A stretch of 64,000 nucleotides of DNA from Luteibacter aegosomatissinici. GTDB taxonomy: Bacteria > Pseudomonadota > Gammaproteobacteria > Xanthomonadales > Rhodanobacteraceae. How positions within the stretch are numbered: the first letter of the stretch is position 1; the number at the start of each line of letters is the position of its first letter. The notes beneath the pieces were generated by a model, which saw only the letters and a program-made list of their open reading frames with translations, ran no database searches and was not told the DNA's origin. The stretch lies in contig NZ_CP095742.1 of NCBI RefSeq assembly GCF_023078495.1, positions 1,302,001-1,366,000 on the forward strand, given 5' to 3'. The translations under genes and the position numbers were made by a program. Below, in pieces: positions 50,086-58,306 of this stretch.

Positions 50086-50338
50086 GCGCCGACTCCTGAC
50101 CCTGGCTGAACATCACTTTGAATCCCTTTTTGATCTGGGCGTCGCGCGCCTTCTCGAAGGCGGCCAGCGCGGCATCGCGCTCCAGGTACACATCGCGCTT
50201 CAGCGTGGCCTTGCCGCCCTGGGTGCCGCTTTCGCGGTACAGGGTCCAGCCGCCGAGCAGGTCCTGCTCCAGCGTGATCTGGACGTAGCGGGGTGCTTCG
50301 GCACCTGCCGCGGGCATGGTTTGCATGTAAATCCGCAT
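50075..50338 (-). CDS. Small WGR domain protein
   Basis: 87 residues from the ATG at 50338. [57 protein letters not shown] is a WGR-type domain, with the WGR-like Trp replaced in a [10 protein letters not shown] context. In larger proteins WGR binds nucleic acid; the function of free-standing copies is unclear. It overlaps the hemE start, so co-expression is likely. Confidence 0.82.
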
Positions 50339-50423
50339 TGCACCGACCTGGGATGACGCAGGAAACCGCCATTGTAGGCGATTCATGGGGGCGCCAATGC
50401 GCCGTGGCCGCGGGCCTGCGTCT

Positions 50424-50446
50424 GCAGGAGCGCGCTTGCGCGCGAT
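50424..50446. repeat. Single REP-like palindrome
   Basis: GCAGGAGCGCGC-TTGCGCGCGAT, a short hairpin between aroB and the WGR gene. It shares 17 bases with 8596-8612. Confidence 0.55.
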
Positions 50447-50495
50447 TCCTGTACACGGCGGCGCGGCCCCAGCCGGCCGTTGCGCCTGCGCGCGA

Positions 50496-51575
50496 TCAGC
50501 CGGCGGCAGCTGCCAGCACGCCGAGCACGTCGCTGTCGGCCACGCCCGCCACGATCTCCGCCTTGCCCACGCCACGCCACAGGATGAGCCGCAGCGTGCC
50601 CGCCGTGTTCTTCTTGTCGAGCCGCATCAGGTCGAGGATGCGGCTGGCTTCGTGTGCACGCGAAGGTTCGGTGGGCAGGCCGAGGCGCTGCAGTAACGCC
50701 AGCAACCGCGCGGTATCCGCCGCCGGGGCCATGCCCAACTGCGCTGAAAGCCGTGCGGCCAGCACCATGCCGATCGCGACGCCTTCGCCGTGCAGGATCT
50801 CGCTGTACCCACCGGCCGTTTCCAGCGCATGCCCGAACGTGTGGCCCAGGTTGAGCAGCGCGCGCTCGCCTTGTTCGGTTTCATCGCGCGCGACGACGCC
50901 CGCCTTGTAGCGGCATTTGCGTGCGATCGCTTCGACCAGCACGCCCGGTTCGCGGGCGGCGAGGGCATCGGCGTTGGCTTCGAGCCAGGCGAAGAACGGC
51001 TCGTCGCCGATCGCCGCACCCTTTACGATTTCCGCGACGCCGGCCAGGTACTCGCGCTGCGGGAGCGTCCGCAATACATCGATATCGGCGACGACGGCAC
51101 GTGGCTGGTGGAACGCGCCGACCAGGTTCTTGCCGGCGGGCAGGTTGACGCCGGTCTTGCCGCCCACGGACGAATCCACCATCGCCAGCAGCGTCGTCGG
51201 CACCTGGATGAAATCGATGCCACGCATCCAGCACGCGGCGGCAAAGCCGGCCAGGTCGCCGACGACACCACCGCCCAGCGCGACCACGCAGGCGTCGCGC
51301 GTGGCACCGAGCGCGGCCAGTGCATCGAGCACCTTGCCCATGTTGGCGAAGGTCTTATGGGTTTCGCCGTCATCGAGCAGGTGCACCGACCACGTCAGCC
51401 CATCGAGGCCTTTTTCCAGCATGCCAAGGTAGTGTGGCGCCACGGTGGTATTGCTCACCACCAGCACGTGGCGGCCACGGATGCGTGCACGCCAGCGCGC
51501 ACTGTCGGTAAGCAGCCCGGGGCCAATCCACACCGGGTAGTCGCGGCCGGCCAGTTCCACATTCACGGTTTGCAT
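50496..51575 (-). CDS. aroB: 3-dehydroquinate synthase
   Basis: 359 residues. Landmarks: LLDDGETHKTFANMGKVLDAL, VALGGGVVGDLAGFAAACWMRGIDFIQVPTTLLAMVDSSVGGKTGVNLPAGKN, the metal-site region LNLGHTFGHALE, and HGEGVAIGM. It converts DAHP to 3-dehydroquinate in the shikimate pathway using NAD and zinc. It overlaps aroK by one base (TGATG), giving the classic aroK-aroB operon. Confidence 0.97.
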   Translation of the reverse strand: MQTVNVELAGRDYPVWIGPGLLTDSARWRARIRGRHVLVVSNTTVAPHYLGMLEKGLDGLTWSVHLLDDGETHKTFANMGKVLDALAALGATRDACVVALGGGVVGDLAGFAAACWMRGIDFIQVPTTLLAMVDSSVGGKTGVNLPAGKNLVGAFHQPRAVVADIDVLRTLPQREYLAGVAEIVKGAAIGDEPFFAWLEANADALAAREPGVLVEAIARKCRYKAGVVARDETEQGERALLNLGHTFGHALETAGGYSEILHGEGVAIGMVLAARLSAQLGMAPAADTARLLALLQRLGLPTEPSRAHEASRILDLMRLDKKNTAGTLRLILWRGVGKAEIVAGVADSDVLGVLAAAAG

Positions 51576-52105
51576 CAGGCGCGCCTCCAGTGGCGATCGA
51601 GCAGCGCGATAGCGCGGGGCAGGGCGTCGTCGACGCTTTCGTGGCGGCCGTGGAAGATCAGGTCGGCCACTTCTTCGTAAACGTGGTTGCGCGTGCCGGC
51701 CAGGGATTCCAGGCGGCCGCGGCGATCACCGCCGGCGATCATGGGACGCACGGTGTCGTGCTCAAGCCGGTCCAGTTGCTCGTCCACATCCACCGCCAGC
51801 ATGAGCACGGTGCCGCGGGTCATCAGCGTTTCCCGGTTCACGCCCGCCATGACCGCCCCTGCGCCTGTCGCGAGCACGACGCCCTGGTGAAGGCTAAACT
51901 CATCCAGGTGCGCCGTTTCCCGCGCACGAAAGGTAGCCTCGCCCTGCGTTTCGAACATGTGGCTGATCGTGACGCCGTAGCGCTTCTCGATCTCCACATC
52001 CAGGTCGACGAAGGGCAGGCCGTAATGCGCCGCGAGGCGCTGGCCGATCGTGGTTTTGCCGGCGCCCGTGGGGCCGATCAGGAACAGGTTAGGCGAAGGA
52101 TTCAT
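51575..52105 (-). CDS. aroK: Shikimate kinase
   Basis: 176 residues from the ATG at 52105 (an ATG at 52114 is an alternative). P-loop LIGPTGAGKTTIGQRLA; shikimate-binding FVDLDVEIEKRYGVTISHMFETQGEATFRARE; GGG-type loop here as VLATGAGAVM; LID with RPMIAGGDRRGRLESL. It phosphorylates shikimate at the 3-OH. The usual GGG of the substrate loop is GAG here, a modest departure. Divergent from the SDR gene with ~30 bases between. Confidence 0.95.
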   Translation of the reverse strand: MNPSPNLFLIGPTGAGKTTIGQRLAAHYGLPFVDLDVEIEKRYGVTISHMFETQGEATFRARETAHLDEFSLHQGVVLATGAGAVMAGVNRETLMTRGTVLMLAVDVDEQLDRLEHDTVRPMIAGGDRRGRLESLAGTRNHVYEEVADLIFHGRHESVDDALPRAIALLDRHWRRA

Positions 52106-52136
52106 CGCTCCCATGCTAGCAACAAGCTCGACACCC

Positions 52137-52958
52137 ATGCATGCCGCCGTGCTCATTGCCGGTGCCGGCGATGTCGGCATGCGCGTAGCCAGCCGCTTCG
52201 CGGCGCTGGGCCACCCGGTGTTCGCGCTGCGCCGCCACCCGCCGGGCGCTGCGCCTCCCGGAGTGACATGGGTTCGTGGCGACCTCACGGATCCGGGCTC
52301 CCTGGCGGCCCTGCCGAAGGTGGCCACGGTGGTTTACGCGCCGACGCCCGCCGCGCGCGATGAGGCCGCGTATCGCGCCATCTTTCCCGATGGCCTGCGC
52401 CATCTTGTCGAGGCGTTGCCCGCTGCCCCGGCGCGAACCGTCTTTGCGTCCTCCACCGCGGTCTACGGTGAGCATGGCGGCGATTGGGTGGATGAAGACA
52501 CGCCCCCGGATCCGCCAGGCTTCAACGGCCGGATCCTGCTGGAGGCCGAGCACTGGCTCGGAACAGCGAGTGTAGGCGGTGTCTCCGTTCGGCTGGCCGG
52601 GCTGTACGGACCTGGCCGCACCCAGTTGCTGGATCGCCTTCGCGAGGGCAAGGCGGCCGTGCCGCGCGGGCAGGGCGTCTATGCCAACCGTATCCATGTC
52701 GACGATGCCGCGGCCGCGCTGGTCCACGTGGCGCGGTTGGCCGATCCCGCGCCGGTGTACCTGGGCGTCGATGACACGCCCCTGCCGATCGATGTGCTTT
52801 ACGGCGACCTGGCCACGCTGGTCGGCAGCCCGCCGCCGCCCGATGGCCCACCCCCGGCCGGTGTCGGCAACAAGCGCCTGAGCAATGCGCGCCTTCGCGC
52901 CAGCGGCTTTCGCTGCACCTGGCCCGACGCCCGCGAAGGCTACGCCGCCCTCGTGTAG
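52137..52958 (+). CDS. NAD-dependent epimerase/dehydratase (SDR) protein
   Basis: 273 residues from the ATG at 52137, where the Rossmann motif VLIAGAGDVGMRVASRFAALGHPV begins at once; an ATG at 52113 is possible. Further motifs: TVFASSTAVYGEHGGDWVDEDTPPD, SVRLAGLYGPGR, YANRIHVDDAAAALVHVA. It resembles YeeZ-like nucleoside-sugar epimerase homologs. The final codons CTC GTG TAG run into the REPIN, whose GTAGGAG start supplies the stop. Confidence 0.87.
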   Translation: MHAAVLIAGAGDVGMRVASRFAALGHPVFALRRHPPGAAPPGVTWVRGDLTDPGSLAALPKVATVVYAPTPAARDEAAYRAIFPDGLRHLVEALPAAPARTVFASSTAVYGEHGGDWVDEDTPPDPPGFNGRILLEAEHWLGTASVGGVSVRLAGLYGPGRTQLLDRLREGKAAVPRGQGVYANRIHVDDAAAALVHVARLADPAPVYLGVDDTPLPIDVLYGDLATLVGSPPPPDGPPPAGVGNKRLSNARLRASGFRCTWPDAREGYAALV

Positions 52959-53051
52959 GAGCCCACCCCGTGGGCGACATCTTTTCGCATCGAGACACCA
53001 GATCACGTGGCTCTTTCGCGAAACGCTGTCGCCCACAGGGTGGGCTTCTAC
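52955..53051. repeat. REPIN copy 4
   Basis: GTAGGAGCCCACCCCGTGGG ... CCCACAGGGTGGGCTTCTAC, 97 bases. It fills the whole space between two convergent genes and provides both of their TAG stop codons (52956-52958 and 53050-53048). The right end has TTCTAC instead of TCCTAC. Confidence 0.88.
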
Positions 53052-53881
53052 CGGAGGGTGCTCCAGGGCGCATGCAGGGCGGGCGTGCGGTCCGCCGCCA
53101 GGGGGATCAGCAGGTCGGCCTTCGCCGGCAGGGTGGCAAGCGCGTGGCGGCTCAGCCGCTCGTAGTGCTGCAGGAAGCGGGCGAGGGCGGCGGTATCCAT
53201 CGCGCGTGGTTCACCCCGGGCGCGCAGGGGCTCCTCGGCCTCGCCGCGCCAGCGCGCCACCACATCCCAGGACGGCGCGGCGAGGACGACAAGGGCATCG
53301 ATCCGCCGCCAGAGCGGCAGGTAGCCTGCCAGCTGCGCGTTGACCCAGCGCCGCCAGGTGCCGTCGGGATCCTCGTCGCGCTCCAGCGCGTTCACCGGCT
53401 CAACCAGTGCCGCGCCATCCTGCGGTTCCACGCCAAGGCACCAGCCTTCGAGTACGACAAGCCTGGGTACCTCGGCCTCGGTGGGCCAAAGCGCCTCGTC
53501 GTAGCGATCGTCGCGCCCCTTCTCGAAGCGCGGCACGGCCACCGGTCGCTCGGGCGAGGCCTTGCCCAGCGCATCCAGCGTGGAGGCGAGCAGGGGGAGA
53601 TCGTGCGTGCCCGGCACGCCGCGGGTGCGCAGCAACGGATGCACGGCATCCGACAGCGCGAGCCGCTCCGCGTGGGTCAGGTACACATCATCCAGCGACA
53701 CGGTGACCGCGCCCCAGCCACGCCGGCCGGCGGCCGCGATCAGGCCCGCGCCGAGCGTGCTCTTGCCGCTGCCTTGCAGGCCCGAGATACCGAGGATAAA
53801 GGGCTGCGCCGCCTGCGCGATCGCTGCGGCGAAACGCCCGAGGACCGCCTCGGCCAGCGTGCTAGCATCGTTGGATTCCAT
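53048..53881 (-). CDS. P-loop kinase, D-glycerate 3-kinase-like
   Basis: 277 residues. P-loop ILGISGLQGSGKSTLGAGL; VTVSLDDVYLTHAERLALSD; the nucleoside-kinase-like GVPGTHDLPLLASTLDAL and PRFEKGRDDRYDEALWP; VVLEGWCLGVEPQ. This pattern fits the plant-type glycerate kinase (GLYK) / yeast Tda10 group within the uridine-kinase-like family. Substrate not proven. Its TAG stop lies in the REPIN. The start is 24 bases from divergent pdxH. Confidence 0.85.
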   Translation of the reverse strand: MESNDASTLAEAVLGRFAAAIAQAAQPFILGISGLQGSGKSTLGAGLIAAAGRRGWGAVTVSLDDVYLTHAERLALSDAVHPLLRTRGVPGTHDLPLLASTLDALGKASPERPVAVPRFEKGRDDRYDEALWPTEAEVPRLVVLEGWCLGVEPQDGAALVEPVNALERDEDPDGTWRRWVNAQLAGYLPLWRRIDALVVLAAPSWDVVARWRGEAEEPLRARGEPRAMDTAALARFLQHYERLSRHALATLPAKADLLIPLAADRTPALHAPWSTLR

Positions 53882-53905
53882 GGTGCACGAGCTTACCCCA
53901 CCCTC

Positions 53906-54493
53906 ATGCTGACCCCAGAGATCCTCACCACCTTCCGCGGCCTGCTCGATGAAGCGAAGGCCAGCGGGGACCGTGAACCCACGGCGATGAACCTGGCCAC
54001 GGTCGACAGCACCGGTCGCGTGCATTCGCGCATCGTGTTGCTCAAGGCCATCGACGAACACGGGCTGCAGTTCTTCACCAATTACGAAAGCGACAAGGCG
54101 GCACAGATCGCGGCGCACGACCAGGTCGCGTTGTGCTTCCACTGGAAGCAGATTCGCGAGGGGATCCAGGTGCGCTTCGAGGGCCGGGTGACGAAAACCT
54201 CGGCCGAGGTTTCCGATGCCTATTTCGCCAGCCGCCCCCGCGGCAGCCAGATCGGCGCATGGGCATCGAAGCAGAGCCAGGAGCTGCCGGACCGGCAGAC
54301 GTTCGAAGACCGCGTGGCGCACTTCGAGAAGGAATTCGCCGGCCGCGACGTACCGCGCCCGGATCACTGGGGCGGCTATGTCGTAGCGCCCGACCGCATC
54401 GAATTCTGGTATGGCGCCACGTTCCGCCTGCACGAACGCATCGTGCACAGCGACCACGGTACAAGCTGGACCACCCGCCTGCTCTATCCCTGA
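53906..54493 (+). CDS. pdxH: Pyridoxamine 5'-phosphate oxidase
   Basis: 195 residues from the ATG at 53906. Family motifs: EPTAMNLATVDSTGRVHSRIVLLKAIDEHGLQFFTNYESDKA, VALCFHWKQIREGIQVRFEGRV, SQIGAWASKQSQ, and the C-terminal RIEFWYGATFRLHERI...W...LYP. It oxidises PNP/PMP to PLP with FMN. No good ribosome binding site is visible, and only 24 bases separate it from the divergent kinase gene, so its promoter must overlap that gene. Confidence 0.96.
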   Translation: MLTPEILTTFRGLLDEAKASGDREPTAMNLATVDSTGRVHSRIVLLKAIDEHGLQFFTNYESDKAAQIAAHDQVALCFHWKQIREGIQVRFEGRVTKTSAEVSDAYFASRPRGSQIGAWASKQSQELPDRQTFEDRVAHFEKEFAGRDVPRPDHWGGYVVAPDRIEFWYGATFRLHERIVHSDHGTSWTTRLLYP

Positions 54494-54500
54494 GGTTGCC

Positions 54501-54941
54501 ATGAGCCGTGCCCAACCCGTGCAGCACATCGCCCAGACCACCTTCACGGTGCACACGCGCGGGCGTTCGCTCAGCGAAGTGACCGGCCGCGTGGCGGAGG
54601 CCGTGGCGGCCAGCGGTGTGGGTACGGGCCTGGCCAACGTGTTCGTGCAGCACACCAGCGCCTCGCTGCTGATTGGCGAAAACGCCGATCCCACGGTGGT
54701 TGCCGATCTCGAACGGTTCTTCGCCCGGCTCGTGCCCGATGGCGATCCGCTGTTCCGCCACCAGGATGAAGGCCCGGACGACATGCCTGCGCATGTCCGG
54801 TCGGTGCTCACGGGGGTGTCGCTCTCGGTACCCGTCCATAACGGCAAGCCGTTGCTCGGCACGTGGCAAGGGGTGTTTCTTTACGAGCACCGCCACGAGG
54901 CGCACCAGCGCAAGATCACGGTGACGGTTACCGGGCACTGA
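54501..54941 (+). CDS. YjbQ/UPF0047 family protein
   Basis: 146 residues, 7 bases after pdxH with TGAGG as binding site. It shows VQHTSASLLIGENADPTVVADLERFFARLVP, DMPAHVRSVLTGVSLSVPVHNGKPLLGTWQGVFLYEHR, with conserved His and Asp residues of the family. Some members have weak thiamine-phosphate synthase activity; the real role is unclear. Pairing with pdxH, a vitamin-cofactor gene, is noted but not explained. Confidence 0.92.
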   Translation: MSRAQPVQHIAQTTFTVHTRGRSLSEVTGRVAEAVAASGVGTGLANVFVQHTSASLLIGENADPTVVADLERFFARLVPDGDPLFRHQDEGPDDMPAHVRSVLTGVSLSVPVHNGKPLLGTWQGVFLYEHRHEAHQRKITVTVTGH

Positions 54942-54958
54942 GCGGGCATGAAAAGAAG

Positions 54959-55024
54959 CCCGCCCGCCGTGGTGGCCACCGGGGGTGGTGGTGGGCCAGG
55001 GATGTCCGTAGCGCGGCGGGCGGG
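54959..55024. terminator. Long GC-rich hairpin between convergent yjbQ and response regulator genes
   Basis: An 11-bp perfect stem CCCGCCCGCCG / CGGCGGGCGGG encloses 44 bases that can fold further (GGTGGCCACC). No T tract. It probably separates the convergent transcripts. Confidence 0.5.
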
Positions 55025-55105
55025 GTAAACGCTCACCTGTATCCTCGCGCCACATCGCGGCGGCCGCATCAGTACATCTACGGCCCGCGCACGCCGTTTA
55101 ACCGC

Positions 55106-55732
55106 TTAGAACAGCAGCCCGAGATCCTCGGCCCTGCGTACAAGCTCCAGCGTGCTGTGCACATCCAGGATCTGCATGATCGTGTACTTGTGCGCCTCCA
55201 CCGTGCGCACCGACAGCCCCAGGCGCTCGGCAATCTGCTTCGAGCGCAAGCCACCGCCCACCAGCCGCAGCACTTCCAGTTGCTTGGGTGTCAGTTCCTG
55301 CATGCCCAGCGTATCGGCATGCAGGTAATGCGTGCCGAGCGACGGCGTGACATACGTGGATCCGGCAAAAACGTGTCGTAGCGCTGTCAACAATTCTTCG
55401 CCGGCCGACACTTTCAGCACATAACCGTTCGCGCCAGCGCGCATGGCCGTGGCCGCAAGCGCGGGTTCGGCGTGCATGGTGAGGAACACGAAGGGTGTGC
55501 GGTCGCCTTCGGCGCGCAGCGTTTTCAGCACATCCAGCCCACTGCCGCCGGGCATGTTCACGTCGGACAGGATCAGGTCGGGCTTTTCACTGCGCACCAG
55601 GTCCAGCAGCCCCGGGCCATCCTGGCTGATGGCCACCAGTTCGCAGGTGCCGGCCAGCAGGCGCTCGATACCTTCGGCCACCATGCGGTGGTCATCGGCG
55701 TATACGACGCGGGGGAGTGCTTCAGTCGTCAT
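55106..55732 (-). CDS. NarL/FixJ-type response regulator
   Basis: 208 residues. The receiver domain has an acidic pair (VVYADDHRMVAEGI), phospho-acceptor Asp in LILSDVNMPGGSGLDVL, Thr in FVFLTMHAEP and Lys in GANGYVLKVSAGEEL. The LuxR-type helix-turn-helix is LTPKQLEVLRLVGGGLRSKQIAERLGLSVRTVEAHKYTIMQIL. It acts as the output of the adjacent histidine kinase; the two overlap by 4 bases (ATGA). Target genes unknown. Confidence 0.95.
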   Translation of the reverse strand: MTTEALPRVVYADDHRMVAEGIERLLAGTCELVAISQDGPGLLDLVRSEKPDLILSDVNMPGGSGLDVLKTLRAEGDRTPFVFLTMHAEPALAATAMRAGANGYVLKVSAGEELLTALRHVFAGSTYVTPSLGTHYLHADTLGMQELTPKQLEVLRLVGGGLRSKQIAERLGLSVRTVEAHKYTIMQILDVHSTLELVRRAEDLGLLF

Positions 55733-57303
55733 GGCGGATCCAGCGGTATATGCATCCAGAGGTCCACGCCCTTGCCGGGTGCGCTGCGTAGTTCAAACCG
55801 GCCGCCGAGGAGCTTGGCGCGTTCGTTCATGCTGATCAAGCCCAGGCCGGGGCGCGCGTGCGCGCCTTCCTCCGTGTCGAACCCGCGGCCATTATCGAAG
55901 ATCCACAGCGATGCACCTTCCACGTCCACCGAGGCCTTGACGGTCAGCCGGGTGGCCGAGGCGTGGCGCAGCGCGTTGGCGATGGCCTCCTGCGTCACGC
56001 GGTAGAAGCACAGCGCCACATCGTTGGGCAGCCGGTCCACGCCGCGATCGGCGATCAGCACGATTTCCAGCGTGTTTACGCGGCGCGGCGCGTGGCAAAG
56101 CGCTTCCAGCGCATCGCGCAGGCCGGCATGTTCGAGCACGCTGGGGTGCAGCTGGCGGGAAAGTTGGCGCACGTCTTCCGAGAGCGATACCAGCAATTCA
56201 CGCAGGTGATTTACCTCGCCGTGCAACGCAGGATCGACCTGCCGGCGCAGTGCCGACAAGCCGATGGACGAAGCGGCCAGGCGCTGGTTGATGTCATCGT
56301 GCAGGTCGCGTGCGAGGCGTGCACGCTCCTGTTCCTGCGTCGCGATCAGGCGGCCGGCGAGTTCACGCAGGTCAGCGTGCGCACGGCCCAGCGCGCGGCG
56401 GCTGGAATAGCGTTGCTCCACCACTACCGAAAGAATCAATGCGCAAAGCGCCGCCAGCAAGCTCCAGAGCTGCACGGCCAGCGTACTGTTGGGCGCGGTG
56501 TCGGCGATATACGGGCCATACCCATGCACGCTCAGGTGCGCCGCCAGCAACGCGATGATGAAAATGGTGATGGAGCTGCCGGTCATCTGCGCACGCACGA
56601 TGGCGAAGATCACCACCGGTGCCGGTGCCAGGCACATCACCGGCACCAGGCCAGGCCGGCCGCCCAGGGTGAACCAGATGGCCCCGAGCAATGCCAAGCA
56701 CAACGCCATGAACACGATGAAAAATACCGAGATGGGGCCGGAGTGCCGCACGGCGGCATCGGGGTTGCGCAAGCTGATCCACACGGGGAGGTACAGCACG
56801 TAGCCCAGCGAATGCGCCATCGCGATGTTGGAGAAATCGCTGAGCACGGTGCCGCGGAAGGAGGTGTAGCGGCTGGCATGCTCCACCAGCGCGGCGCTGC
56901 ATGTCGGCAATGCCGCGACCGCGACGAGTACGAGCGCGGCTAGCCGGTAGAAATCATCCAGGCGGGTGAGGCCATCGGGTATGTGCCGCAGCAGCCACGC
57001 GGCGACCGGTACAAGCAGCAACGCAGCCGCGATGACCAGCGTGGTGTCACCCAACGGCAGCCCGAACGCGGCACCAGTGGCGACCAGGCCGACCATCGCG
57101 CTCAGGGAAAGGGCCGCCCATCGGCGCCATGCATTGGCGAGCAGGGCGCCCAGCAAGACCGCGCCGGGGAACCAGACGATGTGCGTGCCGTACTGATGGT
57201 TCCATAGGGCGGCCGACAGCACCTGGGCCAGGGACACGCCCGCGAACACACCGCCACACCACACAGTGAGGCTGCGCGTCGAGTACGCCGGGATGTCCGC
57301 CAC
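55729..57303 (-). CDS. MASE1-like sensor histidine kinase (NarX/UhpB-type HisKA_3)
   Basis: 524 residues from a GTG with GGGAGG close upstream. About eight membrane segments in residues 10-290 resemble MASE1. The cytoplasmic part has the HisKA_3 motif QEQERARLARDLHDDINQRLAASSIGLSALRRQ with the phospho-His in DLHDD, an N box (RVTQEAIANALRHASAT), a D box (LWIFDNGRGFD) and a G box (GLGLISMNERAKLLGG). The signal is unknown. Operon with the response regulator. Confidence 0.93.
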   Translation of the reverse strand: MADIPAYSTRSLTVWCGGVFAGVSLAQVLSAALWNHQYGTHIVWFPGAVLLGALLANAWRRWAALSLSAMVGLVATGAAFGLPLGDTTLVIAAALLLVPVAAWLLRHIPDGLTRLDDFYRLAALVLVAVAALPTCSAALVEHASRYTSFRGTVLSDFSNIAMAHSLGYVLYLPVWISLRNPDAAVRHSGPISVFFIVFMALCLALLGAIWFTLGGRPGLVPVMCLAPAPVVIFAIVRAQMTGSSITIFIIALLAAHLSVHGYGPYIADTAPNSTLAVQLWSLLAALCALILSVVVEQRYSSRRALGRAHADLRELAGRLIATQEQERARLARDLHDDINQRLAASSIGLSALRRQVDPALHGEVNHLRELLVSLSEDVRQLSRQLHPSVLEHAGLRDALEALCHAPRRVNTLEIVLIADRGVDRLPNDVALCFYRVTQEAIANALRHASATRLTVKASVDVEGASLWIFDNGRGFDTEEGAHARPGLGLISMNERAKLLGGRFELRSAPGKGVDLWMHIPLDPP

Positions 57304-57442
57304 GGTACCTCCCGCGTCGCCAGTGGGTGTGCTTCCGGGACGGCTTGTGGTGAAGCCGGGGAAGCCCCCTCCGGCATCCCGCGACGACTATACGGTGCGC
57401 GGCATGCACAAAGCCGGCAATAATCGTGATTCGCGTCACACT

Positions 57443-57456
57443 TTCACAAATGTGAA
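57443..57456. promoter_or_regulatory. Palindrome TTCACA-AA-TGTGAA upstream of the two-component operon
   Basis: A perfect 6-2-6 inverted repeat, 140 bases upstream of the kinase start, in a local AT-rich patch. The half-sites point the opposite way from CRP/Clp sites (TGTGA-N6-TCACA), so it is not a CRP box. Confidence 0.4.
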
Positions 57457-57471
57457 GGCTGTATATGCCGA

Positions 57472-58266
57472 TTACGCGTGGCGCGCAGCCCAGCCGTGCA
57501 CGATCCTGACCAGTTCGCCCAGGCCATCGGTCAGCGCGGCCGGCCCTGGCTGCAGGATCAGCGGCGATTTCACCTCGTGGATTTCGCCGTCGCGAACGGC
57601 CGGTACGGCCGCCCAGCCTGGGCGCGCCGCCACCTGTTCCGGGCGGAAGCGCTTGCCGCACCACGAGCCGATGATGACGTCCGGTGCCGTGGCAATCACC
57701 TCGGCGGGGTCGGCAATGATCCGGTCCCGCGCCAGCCCCTGCACCGCACGATGCGGCAACGCCTCGTCGCCACCGGCGATCTCGATCAGCTCGGAAACCC
57801 AGCGGATACCGGAGATAAGCGGCTCATCCCATTCCTCGAAATACACCGTGGGCCGCCGCGACAGCCGCGACGACGCCTCGCGCACCGTATCCAGCCCGCG
57901 GGCCAGCGTATCGGCCAGGGTGTCGGCCTTGGCCGGCACGCCCACGAGCGCGCCCAGCCGGCGGATGTAATCGAGGATCTGCTCGACGCTGCGGTGGTTG
58001 GAAATCCAGACCTCCACGCCCGCCTTGATCAGGGCCTGGGCGATATCGGCCTGGATATCGGAGAAGCCGATGGCGATATCGGGCTTGAGCTCGAGGATGC
58101 GATCAACCTTGGCGCTGGTGAACGCGCTGACCTTGGGCTTGTCCTTCCGCGCCTGCGGGGGCCGTACGGTGAACCCGCTGATGCCCACGATCCGGTCCTG
58201 CTCGCCCAGCAGGTACAGGGTCTCGGTGGGCTCTTCGGTAAGGCAGACGATGCGACGCGGACCCAT
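57472..58266 (-). CDS. Cobalamin-binding-like protein (BtuF/periplasmic-binding fold, no signal peptide)
   Basis: 264 residues from the ATG at 58266. RIVCLTEEPTETLYLLGEQDRIVGISGFTVRP and KPDIAIGFSDIQADIAQALIKAGVEVWI match the BtuF/FepB-type substrate-binding fold (type III SBP); PTVYFEEWDEPLISGIRWVSELIEIAGG is typical. No signal peptide is visible, so it appears cytoplasmic unless the start is wrong, and no ABC permease or ATPase is adjacent. Cobalamin or corrinoid handling is suggested only by family. Confidence 0.82.
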   Translation of the reverse strand: MGPRRIVCLTEEPTETLYLLGEQDRIVGISGFTVRPPQARKDKPKVSAFTSAKVDRILELKPDIAIGFSDIQADIAQALIKAGVEVWISNHRSVEQILDYIRRLGALVGVPAKADTLADTLARGLDTVREASSRLSRRPTVYFEEWDEPLISGIRWVSELIEIAGGDEALPHRAVQGLARDRIIADPAEVIATAPDVIIGSWCGKRFRPEQVAARPGWAAVPAVRDGEIHEVKSPLILQPGPAALTDGLGELVRIVHGWAARHA

Positions 58267-58306
58267 GGCATTCCAGGCGGGCGGGGGAGCCCGCGATTGT
58301 CGCCGT

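Noticed and set aside
57443-57456. CRP/Clp binding site
   Set aside because: The half-sites are in the reverse order (TCACA then TGTGA) and the spacing is 2 instead of 6.
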